NCBI GenBank assembly: GCA_024742485.1
Contig: JANSYK010000001.1
Coordinates: forward strand, 930,001 to 994,000
Direction: 5' to 3'
Origin: Alphaproteobacteria bacterium
GTDB taxonomy: Bacteria; Pseudomonadota; Alphaproteobacteria; Rhizobiales; Rhizobiaceae
DNA: 64,000 nucleotides
Shown here: piece after piece, positions 1 to 8,892 of the stretch
How positions within the stretch are numbered: the first letter of the stretch is position 1
How the letters are laid out: every line of letters starts with the position of its first letter
Notes under the pieces: generated by a model
Databases searched by the model: none
Told to the model about the DNA's origin: nothing
Seen by the model: the letters and a program-made list of their open reading frames with translations, nothing else
Program-made: the position numbers and the translations under genes

Positions 1-801
1 GTTGAAAACACACCGGGTGTAAAAGTGCTGTCGCAATCCATCGAAAATTATCCGATGTTCGCCTTCAACATGATGGCAACAGAAGAGCTGCCCGATAATC
101 CGCTGCAGGATGTCAATCTGCGCAAGGCGATGGTCACGGCGATTGATCGCGACGCCATCACCGAGGCGCTGTGGGGTGGCGCAACCTTCACACCGGCGCC
201 ATTCAACTTTCCCGAATACGGCGCCTATTACGATCCGGACCGCAAATCCCGCTACAGCTACAACCCGGAAATGGCCAAGGAGCTTTTGGCCAAGAGTGGT
301 TATGACGGCCGGGAACTTGTCTGGCACATCACCCGTGGCTTCTATCCCAACTATGAAACCGCTGCCGAGATCATGATCGAGCAATGGCGGGATGTTGGTA
401 TCAATGTGCGCATGAAGGTGGTCGACAATTTCTCCTTGGCCTACAAGCGCCCGTTCCATTTGTTGAACATGTCCATGTCGAGCGAGTTTTCCGGTGATCC
501 CTATCGCCCGCTCTGGCTTGACTGGGGTCCCAATTCCAGCCGGGTAAACGCCAAACACAAGACCTGGGCCGCCACGCCGAAATTCTACGAGCTTGGCGAG
601 GCGTTTGAATCCGCCGAGGATTTTGACAGCCGCAAAGCCGCCTATCTGGCGCTGGTCGATGAGTGGGAAAATGTCACGCCAGGCATGTATCTATGGCGCA
701 ACGTCATCACCTATGCCTATCGCGACAATTGGGATTTCACCACGGGATCGGTCGCCCGCACACTGTTCGATCATCTGCATCTGCAGCCGTCCGGACAGTA
801 A
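1..801 (+). CDS. ABC transporter substrate-binding protein, family 5 (peptide/opine type), 3' part
   Basis: The reading frame is open from base 1, so the gene is cut by the window edge; 266 residues of the C-terminal part remain. The segment running from a VRKAM-like stretch (here NLRKAMVTAID) into an internal lobe with YNPEMAKELL and a DVGINVRMK element is typical of the C-terminal half of SBP_bac_5 proteins, which capture peptides, opines or similar solutes in the periplasm. Eighteen bases separate it from the ATPase gene, and two permease genes follow, so it belongs to a complete importer. The ligand cannot be read from the sequence. The signal peptide would lie outside the window. Confidence 0.88.
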   Translation, partial: VENTPGVKVLSQSIENYPMFAFNMMATEELPDNPLQDVNLRKAMVTAIDRDAITEALWGGATFTPAPFNFPEYGAYYDPDRKSRYSYNPEMAKELLAKSGYDGRELVWHITRGFYPNYETAAEIMIEQWRDVGINVRMKVVDNFSLAYKRPFHLLNMSMSSEFSGDPYRPLWLDWGPNSSRVNAKHKTWAATPKFYELGEAFESAEDFDSRKAAYLALVDEWENVTPGMYLWRNVITYAYRDNWDFTTGSVARTLFDHLHLQPSGQ

Positions 802-819
802 ACGCACCGGGCAGAAGGG

Positions 820-2481
820 GTGAGTGAATCGGCAGCGCCTTCGACAGCGCCAGTCATCGAGGTCAGCGATCTTTCGGTAAAACTGCCGGAAGGCGCTGAC
901 CGGACCTTTGCGGTCGAGGGCGCCAATTTCTCCATTCGCGAAGGTGAAACCCTTTGCCTGGTCGGAGAATCCGGATCGGGCAAGTCGGTCCTCGCGCAAA
1001 CAATCATGGGCATGTTGCCGCCGCAGCTGAACCTCTCAGAGGGCGACATTCGTTTTTGTGGCGACCCACTGCCCCCACAGCGCTCTTCAGCGTTCGAAAC
1101 GCTGCGCAGTCGTCGCCTGGCGATGATCTTTCAGGATGCCGCCGCCAGCCTCGATCCAATCCAGAGAGTCGGTCATCAGCTTGAGGAAATCCTGCAGGTT
1201 CATGGGATCACGGACCGCAGGGAGCGAAACAGGCGGGTCATGGACCTCCTGGATGCGGTTCAACTGCCCGACCCCGAACGGATTTACCGGTCCTATCCCC
1301 ACCAGATCTCGGGCGGTCAGGCCCAGCGGATCGTTATCGCCGGCGCCTTGGCACTCGGGCCCGAATTGTTGATTGCCGATGAGCCGACAACCGCGCTGGA
1401 TGTCACAACCCAGGCGGAAATTCTTCACCTGGTGGCGCAGTTGGCGAAAACCCGCAACGCTGCCGTCATGTTCATCACACACGATATCGGAGTCGTTGCG
1501 GAGATCGCTGATACAGTGGCCGTGATGTGCGAGGGAAAAATTGTTGAAACAGGGTCACGGGACGCAGTTCTGACCCAGCCGCAACATCCCTATACGCGCA
1601 GGTTACTGGACGCCGTACCCAAGCCGGCTGAAGCCGGTTCCATGAAGGTTCGGGAGCCGGTTCTTACCGTAGATGGTCTTTCTCGCATTTATCACATCAA
1701 GACCGGCCCCTTCTCACACGCGCCCCTGAAAGCGCTGCGGGACGTTTCGTTTTCACTTGGCCCGGCGGAAACGTTGGGTGTCGTTGGAGAGTCCGGGTCC
1801 GGCAAATCGACCCTCGCCCGCTGTCTATTGCGCCTGGAAGAGCCAGACAGCGGCCGCATCCTCTTTGAGGGCTCGGATATCATGACCGCGCGCGGTTCGC
1901 AGATGCAGAATCTGCGGGCGAAATTGCAAATCGTCCTGCAGGACCCCTATTCAGCCCTCGATCCGCGCCAGAGCATCGGCAGCGCCATCGCCGAGGGGCC
2001 TGTCATTCATGGAGCATCCCACAGCGATGCAATGCATCGTGTTGACGAATTGCTGGACCTTGTCGGATTGCCGAAAATGGCCGCTGAACGCTATCCGCAC
2101 GAGTTTTCCGGCGGACAAAGGCAGCGCATCTGCATCGCCCGGGCGCTGGCGCTCGAACCACAGATTCTGATCGCCGATGAGGCCGTCTCCGCGCTGGATG
2201 TTTCGATCCAGGCACAAATCCTCCAGCTTTTCCAGGACCTCCAGGAGGCTATGGGATTCGCCATGATCTTCATCACCCATGATCTGATGGTGGCGGCCGC
2301 GATCTGTGACAATGTGCTGGTCATGCGAAAGGGAGCGGTTGTTGAGCGCGGACCGGCAGCAGATATATTTCACGCTCCGAAGGAACCCTATACGAGGGAT
2401 CTTGTCGGAGCGGTTCCCGGTGGCCTCTATGGTGTCTTGTCGGGCCAAAAGCAGGCGACCGGCACCGAGGCACAGACATAA
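820..2481 (+). CDS. Peptide-type ABC transporter ATPase, fused DppD-DppF-like double NBD
   Basis: A 553-residue protein holding two complete ABC ATPase domains. The first has Walker A near residues 49-57 (GESGSGKS), signature ISGGQ near 163 and Walker B LLIADEPT near 183. The second has Walker A near 323-331, signature FSGGQRQR near 429 and Walker [13 protein letters not shown] near 449. Dpp/Opp systems usually encode these as two polypeptides; a one-gene fusion (GsiA-like) is a known variant. The second domain has Ala where DEP is usual. The start is GTG at 820, closely preceded by a purine-rich AGAAGGG. The stop overlaps the permease ATG by one base (TAATG), implying translational coupling. 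It powers import through the two downstream permeases. Confidence 0.93.
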   Translation: MSESAAPSTAPVIEVSDLSVKLPEGADRTFAVEGANFSIREGETLCLVGESGSGKSVLAQTIMGMLPPQLNLSEGDIRFCGDPLPPQRSSAFETLRSRRLAMIFQDAAASLDPIQRVGHQLEEILQVHGITDRRERNRRVMDLLDAVQLPDPERIYRSYPHQISGGQAQRIVIAGALALGPELLIADEPTTALDVTTQAEILHLVAQLAKTRNAAVMFITHDIGVVAEIADTVAVMCEGKIVETGSRDAVLTQPQHPYTRRLLDAVPKPAEAGSMKVREPVLTVDGLSRIYHIKTGPFSHAPLKALRDVSFSLGPAETLGVVGESGSGKSTLARCLLRLEEPDSGRILFEGSDIMTARGSQMQNLRAKLQIVLQDPYSALDPRQSIGSAIAEGPVIHGASHSDAMHRVDELLDLVGLPKMAAERYPHEFSGGQRQRICIARALALEPQILIADEAVSALDVSIQAQILQLFQDLQEAMGFAMIFITHDLMVAAAICDNVLVMRKGAVVERGPAADIFHAPKEPYTRDLVGAVPGGLYGVLSGQKQATGTEAQT

Positions 2482-3404
2482 TGCTTCTCTACATTTCATC
2501 CCGGCTTATTCGTGCCATCGCCACCATGATATTGACGGTGACGATTGTTTTCATATTCATCCGTCTGTCGGGTGACCCGGCAGCTGCCCTCGCCCCGCCG
2601 GATGTTGGCCAGGAAGTGATTGATCAATACCGGGAAAAACTGGGGCTCGATCAGCCCCTTTGGAAGCAATATCTGACCTATGTCGGATCTCTTGCACAGG
2701 GCCAGTTCGGCTATTCGATCCACACGGGACTGCCGGCACTGACCCTGTTTCTCGACAAGCTACCAGCGACATTGGTGCTTGGCGGTACCGCCCTGCTGAT
2801 TGCACTGGGCATCGGCATTCCCATCGGCGTCATTGCTGCGCTCAATAGAAACACGCCCATCGATCGCGGCGTGATGGCGTTTTCCGTTTTCGCGTTCGCC
2901 ATGCCGAATTTCCTGTTCGGCCTGGCGGTGATCCTCATTGGAGCGCTGGTGTTCCAGGTGTTTTTCGGGGCCAGTTCCAATCTGTTTTCACTCGGTGCGG
3001 TTCTGGCGCCGGCCGCCACCCTTGGCCTTGCTTCCATGGGCGCCTTTGCGCGCTTTTCCCGCTCCTCGGTGCTGGAGACCATCAACAAGCCGTTCATGAT
3101 CGCCGCCGAGGCCCGCGGCATCCCGCGCACCCGCCGTCTGGTCCGGCACGTGGCGCCCAATGCCGCAATCCCTCTTGTGACCCTGCTCGGCCTCAGCCTT
3201 GGCAGCCTGATTGCCGGCTCGGTCGTCACCGAACAGGTATTCGCCTGGCCCGGTGTCGGGCAATTGCTGGTGCGCTCTGTAATCACGCGCGACATCGCTG
3301 TCGTTCAGTTCCTCGTCCTGGCGGTCGCCTGTACCATGGTGATCGCCAATTTTCTGGTCGATATGCTCTACCTGGTGATCGATCCACGCATCCGGGTTCG
3401 CTGA
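2481..3404 (+). CDS. ABC transporter permease, DppB-like
   Basis: 307 residues, about six membrane segments. The N-terminus (IRAIATMILTVTIVFIFIRL) and the following SGDPAAALA stretch match the DppB/OppB-type half, which has a periplasmic loop before the BPD_transp_1 core. The EAA-like cytoplasmic loop lies near residues 205-225 (AAEARGIPRTRRLVRHVAPN). It forms the inner-membrane channel with the next gene. It overlaps the ATPase stop codon by one base and is followed after one base by the second permease. Confidence 0.93.
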   Translation: MLLYISSRLIRAIATMILTVTIVFIFIRLSGDPAAALAPPDVGQEVIDQYREKLGLDQPLWKQYLTYVGSLAQGQFGYSIHTGLPALTLFLDKLPATLVLGGTALLIALGIGIPIGVIAALNRNTPIDRGVMAFSVFAFAMPNFLFGLAVILIGALVFQVFFGASSNLFSLGAVLAPAATLGLASMGAFARFSRSSVLETINKPFMIAAEARGIPRTRRLVRHVAPNAAIPLVTLLGLSLGSLIAGSVVTEQVFAWPGVGQLLVRSVITRDIAVVQFLVLAVACTMVIANFLVDMLYLVIDPRIRVR

Positions 3405-3405
3405 G

Positions 3406-4257
3406 ATGGCCGGGCGGATCTTTTCCGACATGCCCTGGGCGGTGCGCATCGCGCTGGTCTATGTCCTGCTTTTCGCGCTGTTCGCATTGTTCGGCGAATT
3501 GCTGACCGAACATACCTATCGCGAGGCGTCGTTGCTGAAACGGCTAAAACCGCCGGTATTCATGGGTGGCGAGGAAGGATTCCTGCTTGGCACCGATGAA
3601 AAGGGGCGCGATCTGCTGGCCCGGCTGGTGGTCGGCTCCCGGATCACCTTGGTGATCGCCATAGTGGGCACATTTATCGGTGCCATTGTCGGCTCACTGC
3701 TTGGACTTCTGGCGGCCGCCCGGCGCGGCACCACCGAAACGGTCATCATGGCCGCCGTCGATGTTCAGGCCTCCCTGCCGATCATCATTGTCGCGTTGTT
3801 CGTCCTCGCCGTTTTCGACAACAGTTTTGCCCTCTTTCTCCTGCTGATCGGTCTGACAGGCTGGGAGGTCTATGCCCGGCTGATCCGCGGCGCGGCGCTG
3901 AGCGCCCGGGAGCATGGCTATGTGCTGGCCATACGCGCCCTTGGCGCGTCGCCTATGCGGATCTACATGCGTCACATCCTGCCCAACATCATCAACATTG
4001 CGCTGGTGCAGTTGACGATCAATCTGCCGCTGACGGTTCTGCTTGAAACGGCCCTCAGCTTCCTTGGGCTGGGCGTTCAGCCACCGCTGACCAGCCTGGG
4101 GCAGATCATGAGCGAGGGCCGCGACCGGCTGCTGACCGCCTGGTGGCTCACCATGCTGCCCGGAGCAATCATTTTCCTGCTGGCCCTGTCCATCAGCCTC
4201 ATCGGTGACTGGCTGCGAGACCGTCTGGACCCGACACTACGTGGCATGCGGCGCTGA
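3406..4257 (+). CDS. ABC transporter permease, DppC-like
   Basis: 283 residues with an N-terminal membrane segment, then LLGTDEKGRDLLARLVVGSR, the characteristic DppC/OppC motif before the permease core. An EAA loop is visible near residues 180-200 (AIRALGASPMRIYMRHILPN). The C-terminal ALSFLGLGVQPPLTSLGQIMSEG is highly typical of DppC-type subunits. It is the last gene of the peptide-type importer and is convergent with the MarR gene 34 bases downstream. No convincing intrinsic terminator is visible in that gap. Confidence 0.93.
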   Translation: MAGRIFSDMPWAVRIALVYVLLFALFALFGELLTEHTYREASLLKRLKPPVFMGGEEGFLLGTDEKGRDLLARLVVGSRITLVIAIVGTFIGAIVGSLLGLLAAARRGTTETVIMAAVDVQASLPIIIVALFVLAVFDNSFALFLLLIGLTGWEVYARLIRGAALSAREHGYVLAIRALGASPMRIYMRHILPNIINIALVQLTINLPLTVLLETALSFLGLGVQPPLTSLGQIMSEGRDRLLTAWWLTMLPGAIIFLLALSISLIGDWLRDRLDPTLRGMRR

Positions 4258-4291
4258 ACGTCGTTCTACGCCTTAAGACAAGGGTTGCCCC

Positions 4292-4789
4292 CTAGTCCCC
4301 GCGCCGCATGATTTTCGAGTCCTTCAGTGCCGGTCCGTTGGCGATCTTCAATGCGAGTTGCGTGAAGGTCTTCAGCTCTTTGGCGCTCAACGGTTCGAAA
4401 ATCTCCGACTGCCGGTCGACCGACACCTGTCGAATATCCTTGAGCACCGCCTGCCCCTCGGGTGTGATGAATATCTTCTTTTCCCGACCATCTTCCTGGG
4501 AGGCTTCCTGGCGCACGAGGCCACGGGCCTCGAGCAGCGCAATCGCCCGGCTGATCGTGTTCTGGGGGCGCGGAAAGATCTTGCGGATCTCCTTGGCCTT
4601 GATGCCCGGGAAAGTCTCGACGGCGAAGAGGCTGGACCAGGCATGAACGGGAATGCCGAACTCCCGTTCGATATAGCGATCAGTCACCGCATTGTTGCAC
4701 AGGACAATATAACTCACGGCCATCAGATGGCTGAGATCGGACGCAAAAACCGTGTCCAGCTTTTCCTGTACAGTCATCGGCATCGGCAA
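4292..4789 (-). CDS. MarR-family transcriptional regulator
   Basis: 165 residues. The central part (IPVHAWSSLFAVETFPGIKAKEIRKIF, then PQNTISRAIALLEARGLVRQE) reads as helix-turn-helix plus wing, followed by the D-x-R-x-K beta-wing element (EDGREKKIFITPEG). This is the MarR-type dimeric winged-helix fold. It is divergent from the hydantoinase operon that begins 205 bases away and is the only regulator nearby, so control of that operon and of itself is the simplest reading. The start is the first of three closely spaced ATGs (MPMPM); a GAAG element lies upstream. A 17-bp palindrome 28 bases upstream is a candidate operator. The ligand is unknown. Confidence 0.88.
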   Translation of the reverse strand: MPMPMTVQEKLDTVFASDLSHLMAVSYIVLCNNAVTDRYIEREFGIPVHAWSSLFAVETFPGIKAKEIRKIFPRPQNTISRAIALLEARGLVRQEASQEDGREKKIFITPEGQAVLKDIRQVSVDRQSEIFEPLSAKELKTFTQLALKIANGPALKDSKIMRRGD

Positions 4790-4817
4790 ACTTCACTTCT
4801 CTCGGGATCCTGTGAAG

Positions 4818-4834
4818 AGCGTGTTTAACACGCT
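4818..4834. promoter_or_regulatory. 17-bp palindrome, candidate MarR operator
   Basis: The sequence AGCGTGTTTAACACGCT is a perfect inverted repeat: 8-bp arms AGCGTGTT and AACACGCT around one central base. It lies 28 bases upstream of the MarR start codon, within the 205-base divergent gap before the hydantoinase operon. MarR proteins bind 16-20 bp palindromes and often regulate themselves and the divergent operon. Function is inferred from position and symmetry alone. Confidence 0.55.
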
Positions 4835-4994
4835 GTTTTCAAATGTCACCCGGTGCATGGCCGCCACCCCCAATTCTTAAATCGCATCCGCCGCTATTGC
4901 AAATTAAATCCAAATGGATCAATCTAATGTGACGGAACGCTGGTTCCATGGGGACCGGCAAGCCGATTACGAGTGATTTGAGTGGAGATGATGC

Positions 4995-7097
4995 ATGATC
5001 GTTGTCGGTGTTGATGTCGGCGGAACCTTTACCGATCTGATCCTCGCGGATCTGGAAAGCGGTGCGGTGAAAATCCACAAAGTATCCTCCACCAATGCCA
5101 ATCCGGCCGAAGCCGTGGTCACCGGCATACGCGAAATTTGCGCCTTGTCGGACATCTCGCCGACCGAAATCGGCAGTGTCTTTCACGGCACGACCGTTGC
5201 CACGAATGCGATGCTCGAGAACAAGGGCGCACGGACGGGCATGATCACCAATAGCGGTTTTCGCGACGTGCTCCACATTGGCCGTCACCAGCGGCCCCAT
5301 CACTATTCGATCATGCAGGACCTGCCCTGGCAGCACCGGCCGATGATCCGGCGCCGTCACCGCATGACCGTCGATGGCCGCATGGACGCAACAGGCAGCG
5401 AACTCGAGCCGCTCGATGAGAACGGTGTGCGCGAGGCGGCGCGGCAACTGGGCGCCGACAATGTCGAATCCGTGGTCACCGGCTTCCTGTTTTCCTATGT
5501 GAACCCGGCCCATGAAAGGCGTGCGGCGGAAATTGTCCGCGAAGAACTGCCAGGCGTTTTTGTCACGACCTCGTCCGACGTCGCACCGCAGTTTCGTGAA
5601 TTCGAGCGGTTTACAACCGCGGCCATGTCCGCCTTTGTCGGCCCCAAGGTTCGCACCTATATCGACACGTTGCAGAAGGAACTGACCGGGCTCGGGATCA
5701 ACAGCGAACTGCACATCATGGCATCCAATGGCGGTGTCGCAACCCCGGCGCTTGTGGCTGAGCGCCCGGCGATAACGCTGATGTCCGGCCTTGTTGCCGG
5801 CGTGCGTGGCGGCGCATGGATCGGTGGACTGGCGGACGCCAACAAGCTGATCACCCTCGACATCGGCGGCACCAGCGCTGACATCGGCATCGTTCAGGAT
5901 GGCCAATACACCGAAACCGATGCCCGCAGCGCCAGCATAGCCGGATTTCCCGTCCTGCTTCCGATGATCGACATTCACACGATCGGTGCCGGCGGTGGCT
6001 CGATCGCCCATATCGACCGTGGCGGCGCGTTCCGTGTCGGCCCGCAGAGCGCAGGCGCCTCGCCCGGTCCTGCGGCCTATGGCAATGGTGGCGATCAGCC
6101 GACGGTAACCGATGCCAATCTTGTTCTCGGACGCCTTGTTGCGGATGATTTTCTCGGCGGCAACATGCCGCTCGATCTCCAGGCCGCCCGCGATATTGTC
6201 GGTGAACTGGCCAAGGCGCTCGATCGAAGCCTTGAAGAAACCGCCGAGGGCATTCTGACGGTCCTCAACAGCAATATGGCCAATGCCATCCGGTCGCGAA
6301 CCGTGCAAAAGGGCATCGATCCGCGTGATTTCACGCTCAGCGGCTTTGGCGGAGCCGGTCCGCTGCATGCGGCAGGTGTTGCCAGTATGCTGGGCGTCGA
6401 ACGAGTCCTGATCCCGCCCTATCCCGGCATAACCTCGGCGATGGGCCTGCTGACGACCGATCTGCAATATGACTCGCTCAGAACCGCTTTCGAGGTCAAG
6501 GGAAGTGTCGACCGCGACCGCTTGACCGGCCTGTTTGACGACATGGAATCCGAGCTTCGCACTCTGTTCGCCAAGGACGGATTGGCTGCAGACAAGGTCA
6601 GTCTGCAGCGCATCGGCGATCTGCGCTATGTCGGTCAGGGCTATGAATTGAAGGTGGCTTTTCCGGACGGTCCGATCACCGAAGAGGCGCTGGAATCCGT
6701 CTGGGACGCGTTTCATGAACAGCACCGCAAGGAGTATGGTCACGCCTTCGAGCAAAGTCCCATAGAAATCGTCACCATCAAGGTGCGCGGTCTCGGTGAA
6801 GTCGACAAATTGTCCACCCTCCCCGAAAGCGGCGCTGACGGTGCCGTGGAGCCGGTTGGAACCGGCCAGTGCGTCTTCCGGGTGGATGATGCGCTCGACA
6901 CCTACGCGACGCCGTATTTTCGCCGTGAACAATTGGCGCCCGGTCAGCGGATGAACGGTCCTGCGATCCTGTTGCAGCAGGACAGCACCACGGTCGTGCC
7001 GCCGGACTGGAGCTTCGCAGCCGACATCTACGGCAACATTCTGATGGAGAACATCGTGACCGGCGACGGCAATGGACACACGGGAGACCAGTCATGA
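4995..7097 (+). CDS. hyuA: Hydantoinase/oxoprolinase A subunit (ATP-dependent ring-opening)
   Basis: 700 residues, normal for HyuA. The N-terminus VVGVDVGGTFTDLIL is the actin/HSP70-like phosphate-binding start of the Hydant_A_N domain. FHGTTVATNAMLENKGA and the central LDIGGTSADIGIV and GAGGGSIAHID motifs of the Hydantoinase_A domain follow, then a C-terminal domain. With HyuB it forms enzymes that use ATP to open a lactam or imide ring (5-oxoproline, hydantoin, N-methylhydantoin) or, in related members, carboxylate ketones. The ATG at 4995 has GGAG eight bases upstream. The stop overlaps the hyuB start (ATGA). It heads a + strand run that includes an ABC importer and a carbamoylase, which favours a hydantoin-like substrate. 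The exact substrate is not determinable. Confidence 0.92.
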   Translation: MIVVGVDVGGTFTDLILADLESGAVKIHKVSSTNANPAEAVVTGIREICALSDISPTEIGSVFHGTTVATNAMLENKGARTGMITNSGFRDVLHIGRHQRPHHYSIMQDLPWQHRPMIRRRHRMTVDGRMDATGSELEPLDENGVREAARQLGADNVESVVTGFLFSYVNPAHERRAAEIVREELPGVFVTTSSDVAPQFREFERFTTAAMSAFVGPKVRTYIDTLQKELTGLGINSELHIMASNGGVATPALVAERPAITLMSGLVAGVRGGAWIGGLADANKLITLDIGGTSADIGIVQDGQYTETDARSASIAGFPVLLPMIDIHTIGAGGGSIAHIDRGGAFRVGPQSAGASPGPAAYGNGGDQPTVTDANLVLGRLVADDFLGGNMPLDLQAARDIVGELAKALDRSLEETAEGILTVLNSNMANAIRSRTVQKGIDPRDFTLSGFGGAGPLHAAGVASMLGVERVLIPPYPGITSAMGLLTTDLQYDSLRTAFEVKGSVDRDRLTGLFDDMESELRTLFAKDGLAADKVSLQRIGDLRYVGQGYELKVAFPDGPITEEALESVWDAFHEQHRKEYGHAFEQSPIEIVTIKVRGLGEVDKLSTLPESGADGAVEPVGTGQCVFRVDDALDTYATPYFRREQLAPGQRMNGPAILLQQDSTTVVPPDWSFAADIYGNILMENIVTGDGNGHTGDQS

Positions 7098-8854
7098 AAA
7101 CGCGTGTCAATCCATTCCTGGCTGCCGTCATCCACGGTGCGCTGGAAAACATCGCCATCGAAATGGGTCACAAGCTGATGCGGATGAGCTACTCCAGCAT
7201 CATTCGTGAATCCGAGGATTTCGGCACGGCGCTGACCGATGCCACCGGCCGGCAGCTGGCCGAATGCACCATGAGCACACCGCTGCAATCGGGTCCGATT
7301 CCGGGCTATATCGAAGGCATCCTGCGTGAGCTCGAAGGGCGTGGCGACACCGTCAATCCCGGCGATGTGTTCATGCACAACGATCCCTATGCCGGCGCCT
7401 CGCATGGCCCGGATGTCGGATTTGCAGTTCCCATCTTTCACGACGGCGCGCTCGCCGGCTTTTCCGTAACCACCGCCCACCATCTGGATATCGGCGCATT
7501 GACACCTGGGAGCTGCGGTATTGTCGATGCCGTCGATACCTATGCGGAAGGCCTGCAGTTCAAGGCCGTACGGGTGTATGACGGCGGCAAGAAAGTCGAG
7601 CCGGTCTGGCAGATCCTGCGCAGCAACATTCGCATCGCCGATCTGGTCGTCGGCGATATGGAGGCACAGGTTGCAGCCGCGCGCATCGGTGCAGATCGCT
7701 ATTCGGCCCTGCTGGACCAATACGGCCTGCAAACGGTAACCGACGCCTATGAGGATCTGCTCGACTATTCCGAAAGGCTGATGCGCGAGGCCATCTCTGC
7801 GTTGCCGGATGGCGCATACAATGCCCGCACCCATATTGACGGCTATTTGGACAGTGACGACCCTGCCCTGAAGGAATTGCCGATCGAGGCGACACTGACG
7901 GTCAAGGGGTCGGATATTCATGTCGACCTGACAGGCACCGCTCCGCAAACCACGCACAAACCGATCAACATGCCGCTGGTGGGAACCGTCGATTGCGCAG
8001 TCTGGCTGACCCTGCGGTCCATTCTGCTCGACAGTGAAACCTATGGTGCGATCCCGCAAAACAGTGGTTTGACCAGGCCGATCACCATCCATGCGCCCGA
8101 AGGCTGTCTTGCCAATCCGATCTTCCCGGCGCCCGTGATTGCCCGCTTCTGCCCTGGCAATGCGGTTGCAGACACGATCATGAAGGCCATTGCGCCAGCG
8201 GTTCCGCAGCAAGTCAGTGCCGGGATTGGCAATCTGCGTGTCATGGCCTTCAGCGGTGTGTCCGGCGGCAATCAATGGGTACACATGGAAATCATGGAGG
8301 GCAGCTATGGCGGGCGCTATGGCAAGGACGGCATGGACGCGGTCGATACGCTGTTCGCCAATACCCGCAACAACCCCATCGAAGACATCGAATCCCATCT
8401 GCCGCTTCGGGTCCTCAACTATGAACTGCGGGAAAATCTCGTCGGTGCAGGCACCTGGCGTGGCGGCATCGGCTCGATAAGGGGTTTTGAGCTCCTGGAG
8501 GACGGCGCAGTGTCGATCGAAGGCGACGGACAGCGTTTCGAGCCTTGGGGGTTCCTGAACGGCAAGGACGGTTCACCGGCAACCGTTCAACTTCTTCACG
8601 CCAGCGGACCGACCGAGGACCTGCCCTCCAAGATCCCCTACCGCCAGTTGGCGAAAGGTGATCGGCTGATCGCCTACGGGCCATGCGGCGGCGGCTACGG
8701 TCCGTCGAAAGAGCGCCGGCCCGAAGACGTTCTCGACGATGTTCTGGATGGATTGCTCAGCGAAGAACTGGCCCTGGAACATTATGGCGTTGTCATCAGC
8801 GGCGGCGCAATCAACCACAAGGAGACCGAGGAGCATCGCTCCCGGTCGGCCTGA
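7094..8854 (+). CDS. hyuB: Hydantoinase/oxoprolinase B subunit
   Basis: 586 residues, usual length for HyuB. Family hallmarks include the N-terminal NPFLAAVIHGALENIAIEMG and RMSYSSIIRESEDFGTAL, then GDVFMHNDPYAGASHGPDVG, which carries the conserved Asp/His-rich metal region. TTAHHLDIGALTPGS is seen in the middle and RYGKDGMDAV, then GGIGSIRGFE, towards the C-terminus. It pairs with HyuA; start and stop overlap by four bases (ATGA), consistent with equimolar synthesis. It should be cytoplasmic; no signal peptide or membrane segment is visible. Confidence 0.92.
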   Translation: MKTRVNPFLAAVIHGALENIAIEMGHKLMRMSYSSIIRESEDFGTALTDATGRQLAECTMSTPLQSGPIPGYIEGILRELEGRGDTVNPGDVFMHNDPYAGASHGPDVGFAVPIFHDGALAGFSVTTAHHLDIGALTPGSCGIVDAVDTYAEGLQFKAVRVYDGGKKVEPVWQILRSNIRIADLVVGDMEAQVAAARIGADRYSALLDQYGLQTVTDAYEDLLDYSERLMREAISALPDGAYNARTHIDGYLDSDDPALKELPIEATLTVKGSDIHVDLTGTAPQTTHKPINMPLVGTVDCAVWLTLRSILLDSETYGAIPQNSGLTRPITIHAPEGCLANPIFPAPVIARFCPGNAVADTIMKAIAPAVPQQVSAGIGNLRVMAFSGVSGGNQWVHMEIMEGSYGGRYGKDGMDAVDTLFANTRNNPIEDIESHLPLRVLNYELRENLVGAGTWRGGIGSIRGFELLEDGAVSIEGDGQRFEPWGFLNGKDGSPATVQLLHASGPTEDLPSKIPYRQLAKGDRLIAYGPCGGGYGPSKERRPEDVLDDVLDGLLSEELALEHYGVVISGGAINHKETEEHRSRSA

Positions 8855-8892
8855 ATGAAAGACGATCCGGAAAACCAAAAGGAGAACAGGGA

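Noticed and set aside
4934-4947. GGAAC-N4-GTTCC inverted repeat before hyuA as the main operator
   Set aside because: Arms of only five bases; the 17-bp palindrome at 4818 is much stronger.
4839-7079. 746-codon open frame antisense to hyuA
   Set aside because: It mirrors a clearly coding + strand gene in high-GC DNA, has no family motifs, and its composition (many His, Arg, Gly, Asp) is typical of antisense frames.
7028-8398. 456-codon - strand frame opposite hyuB
   Set aside because: Opposite a full-length family member; composition typical of a shadow frame.
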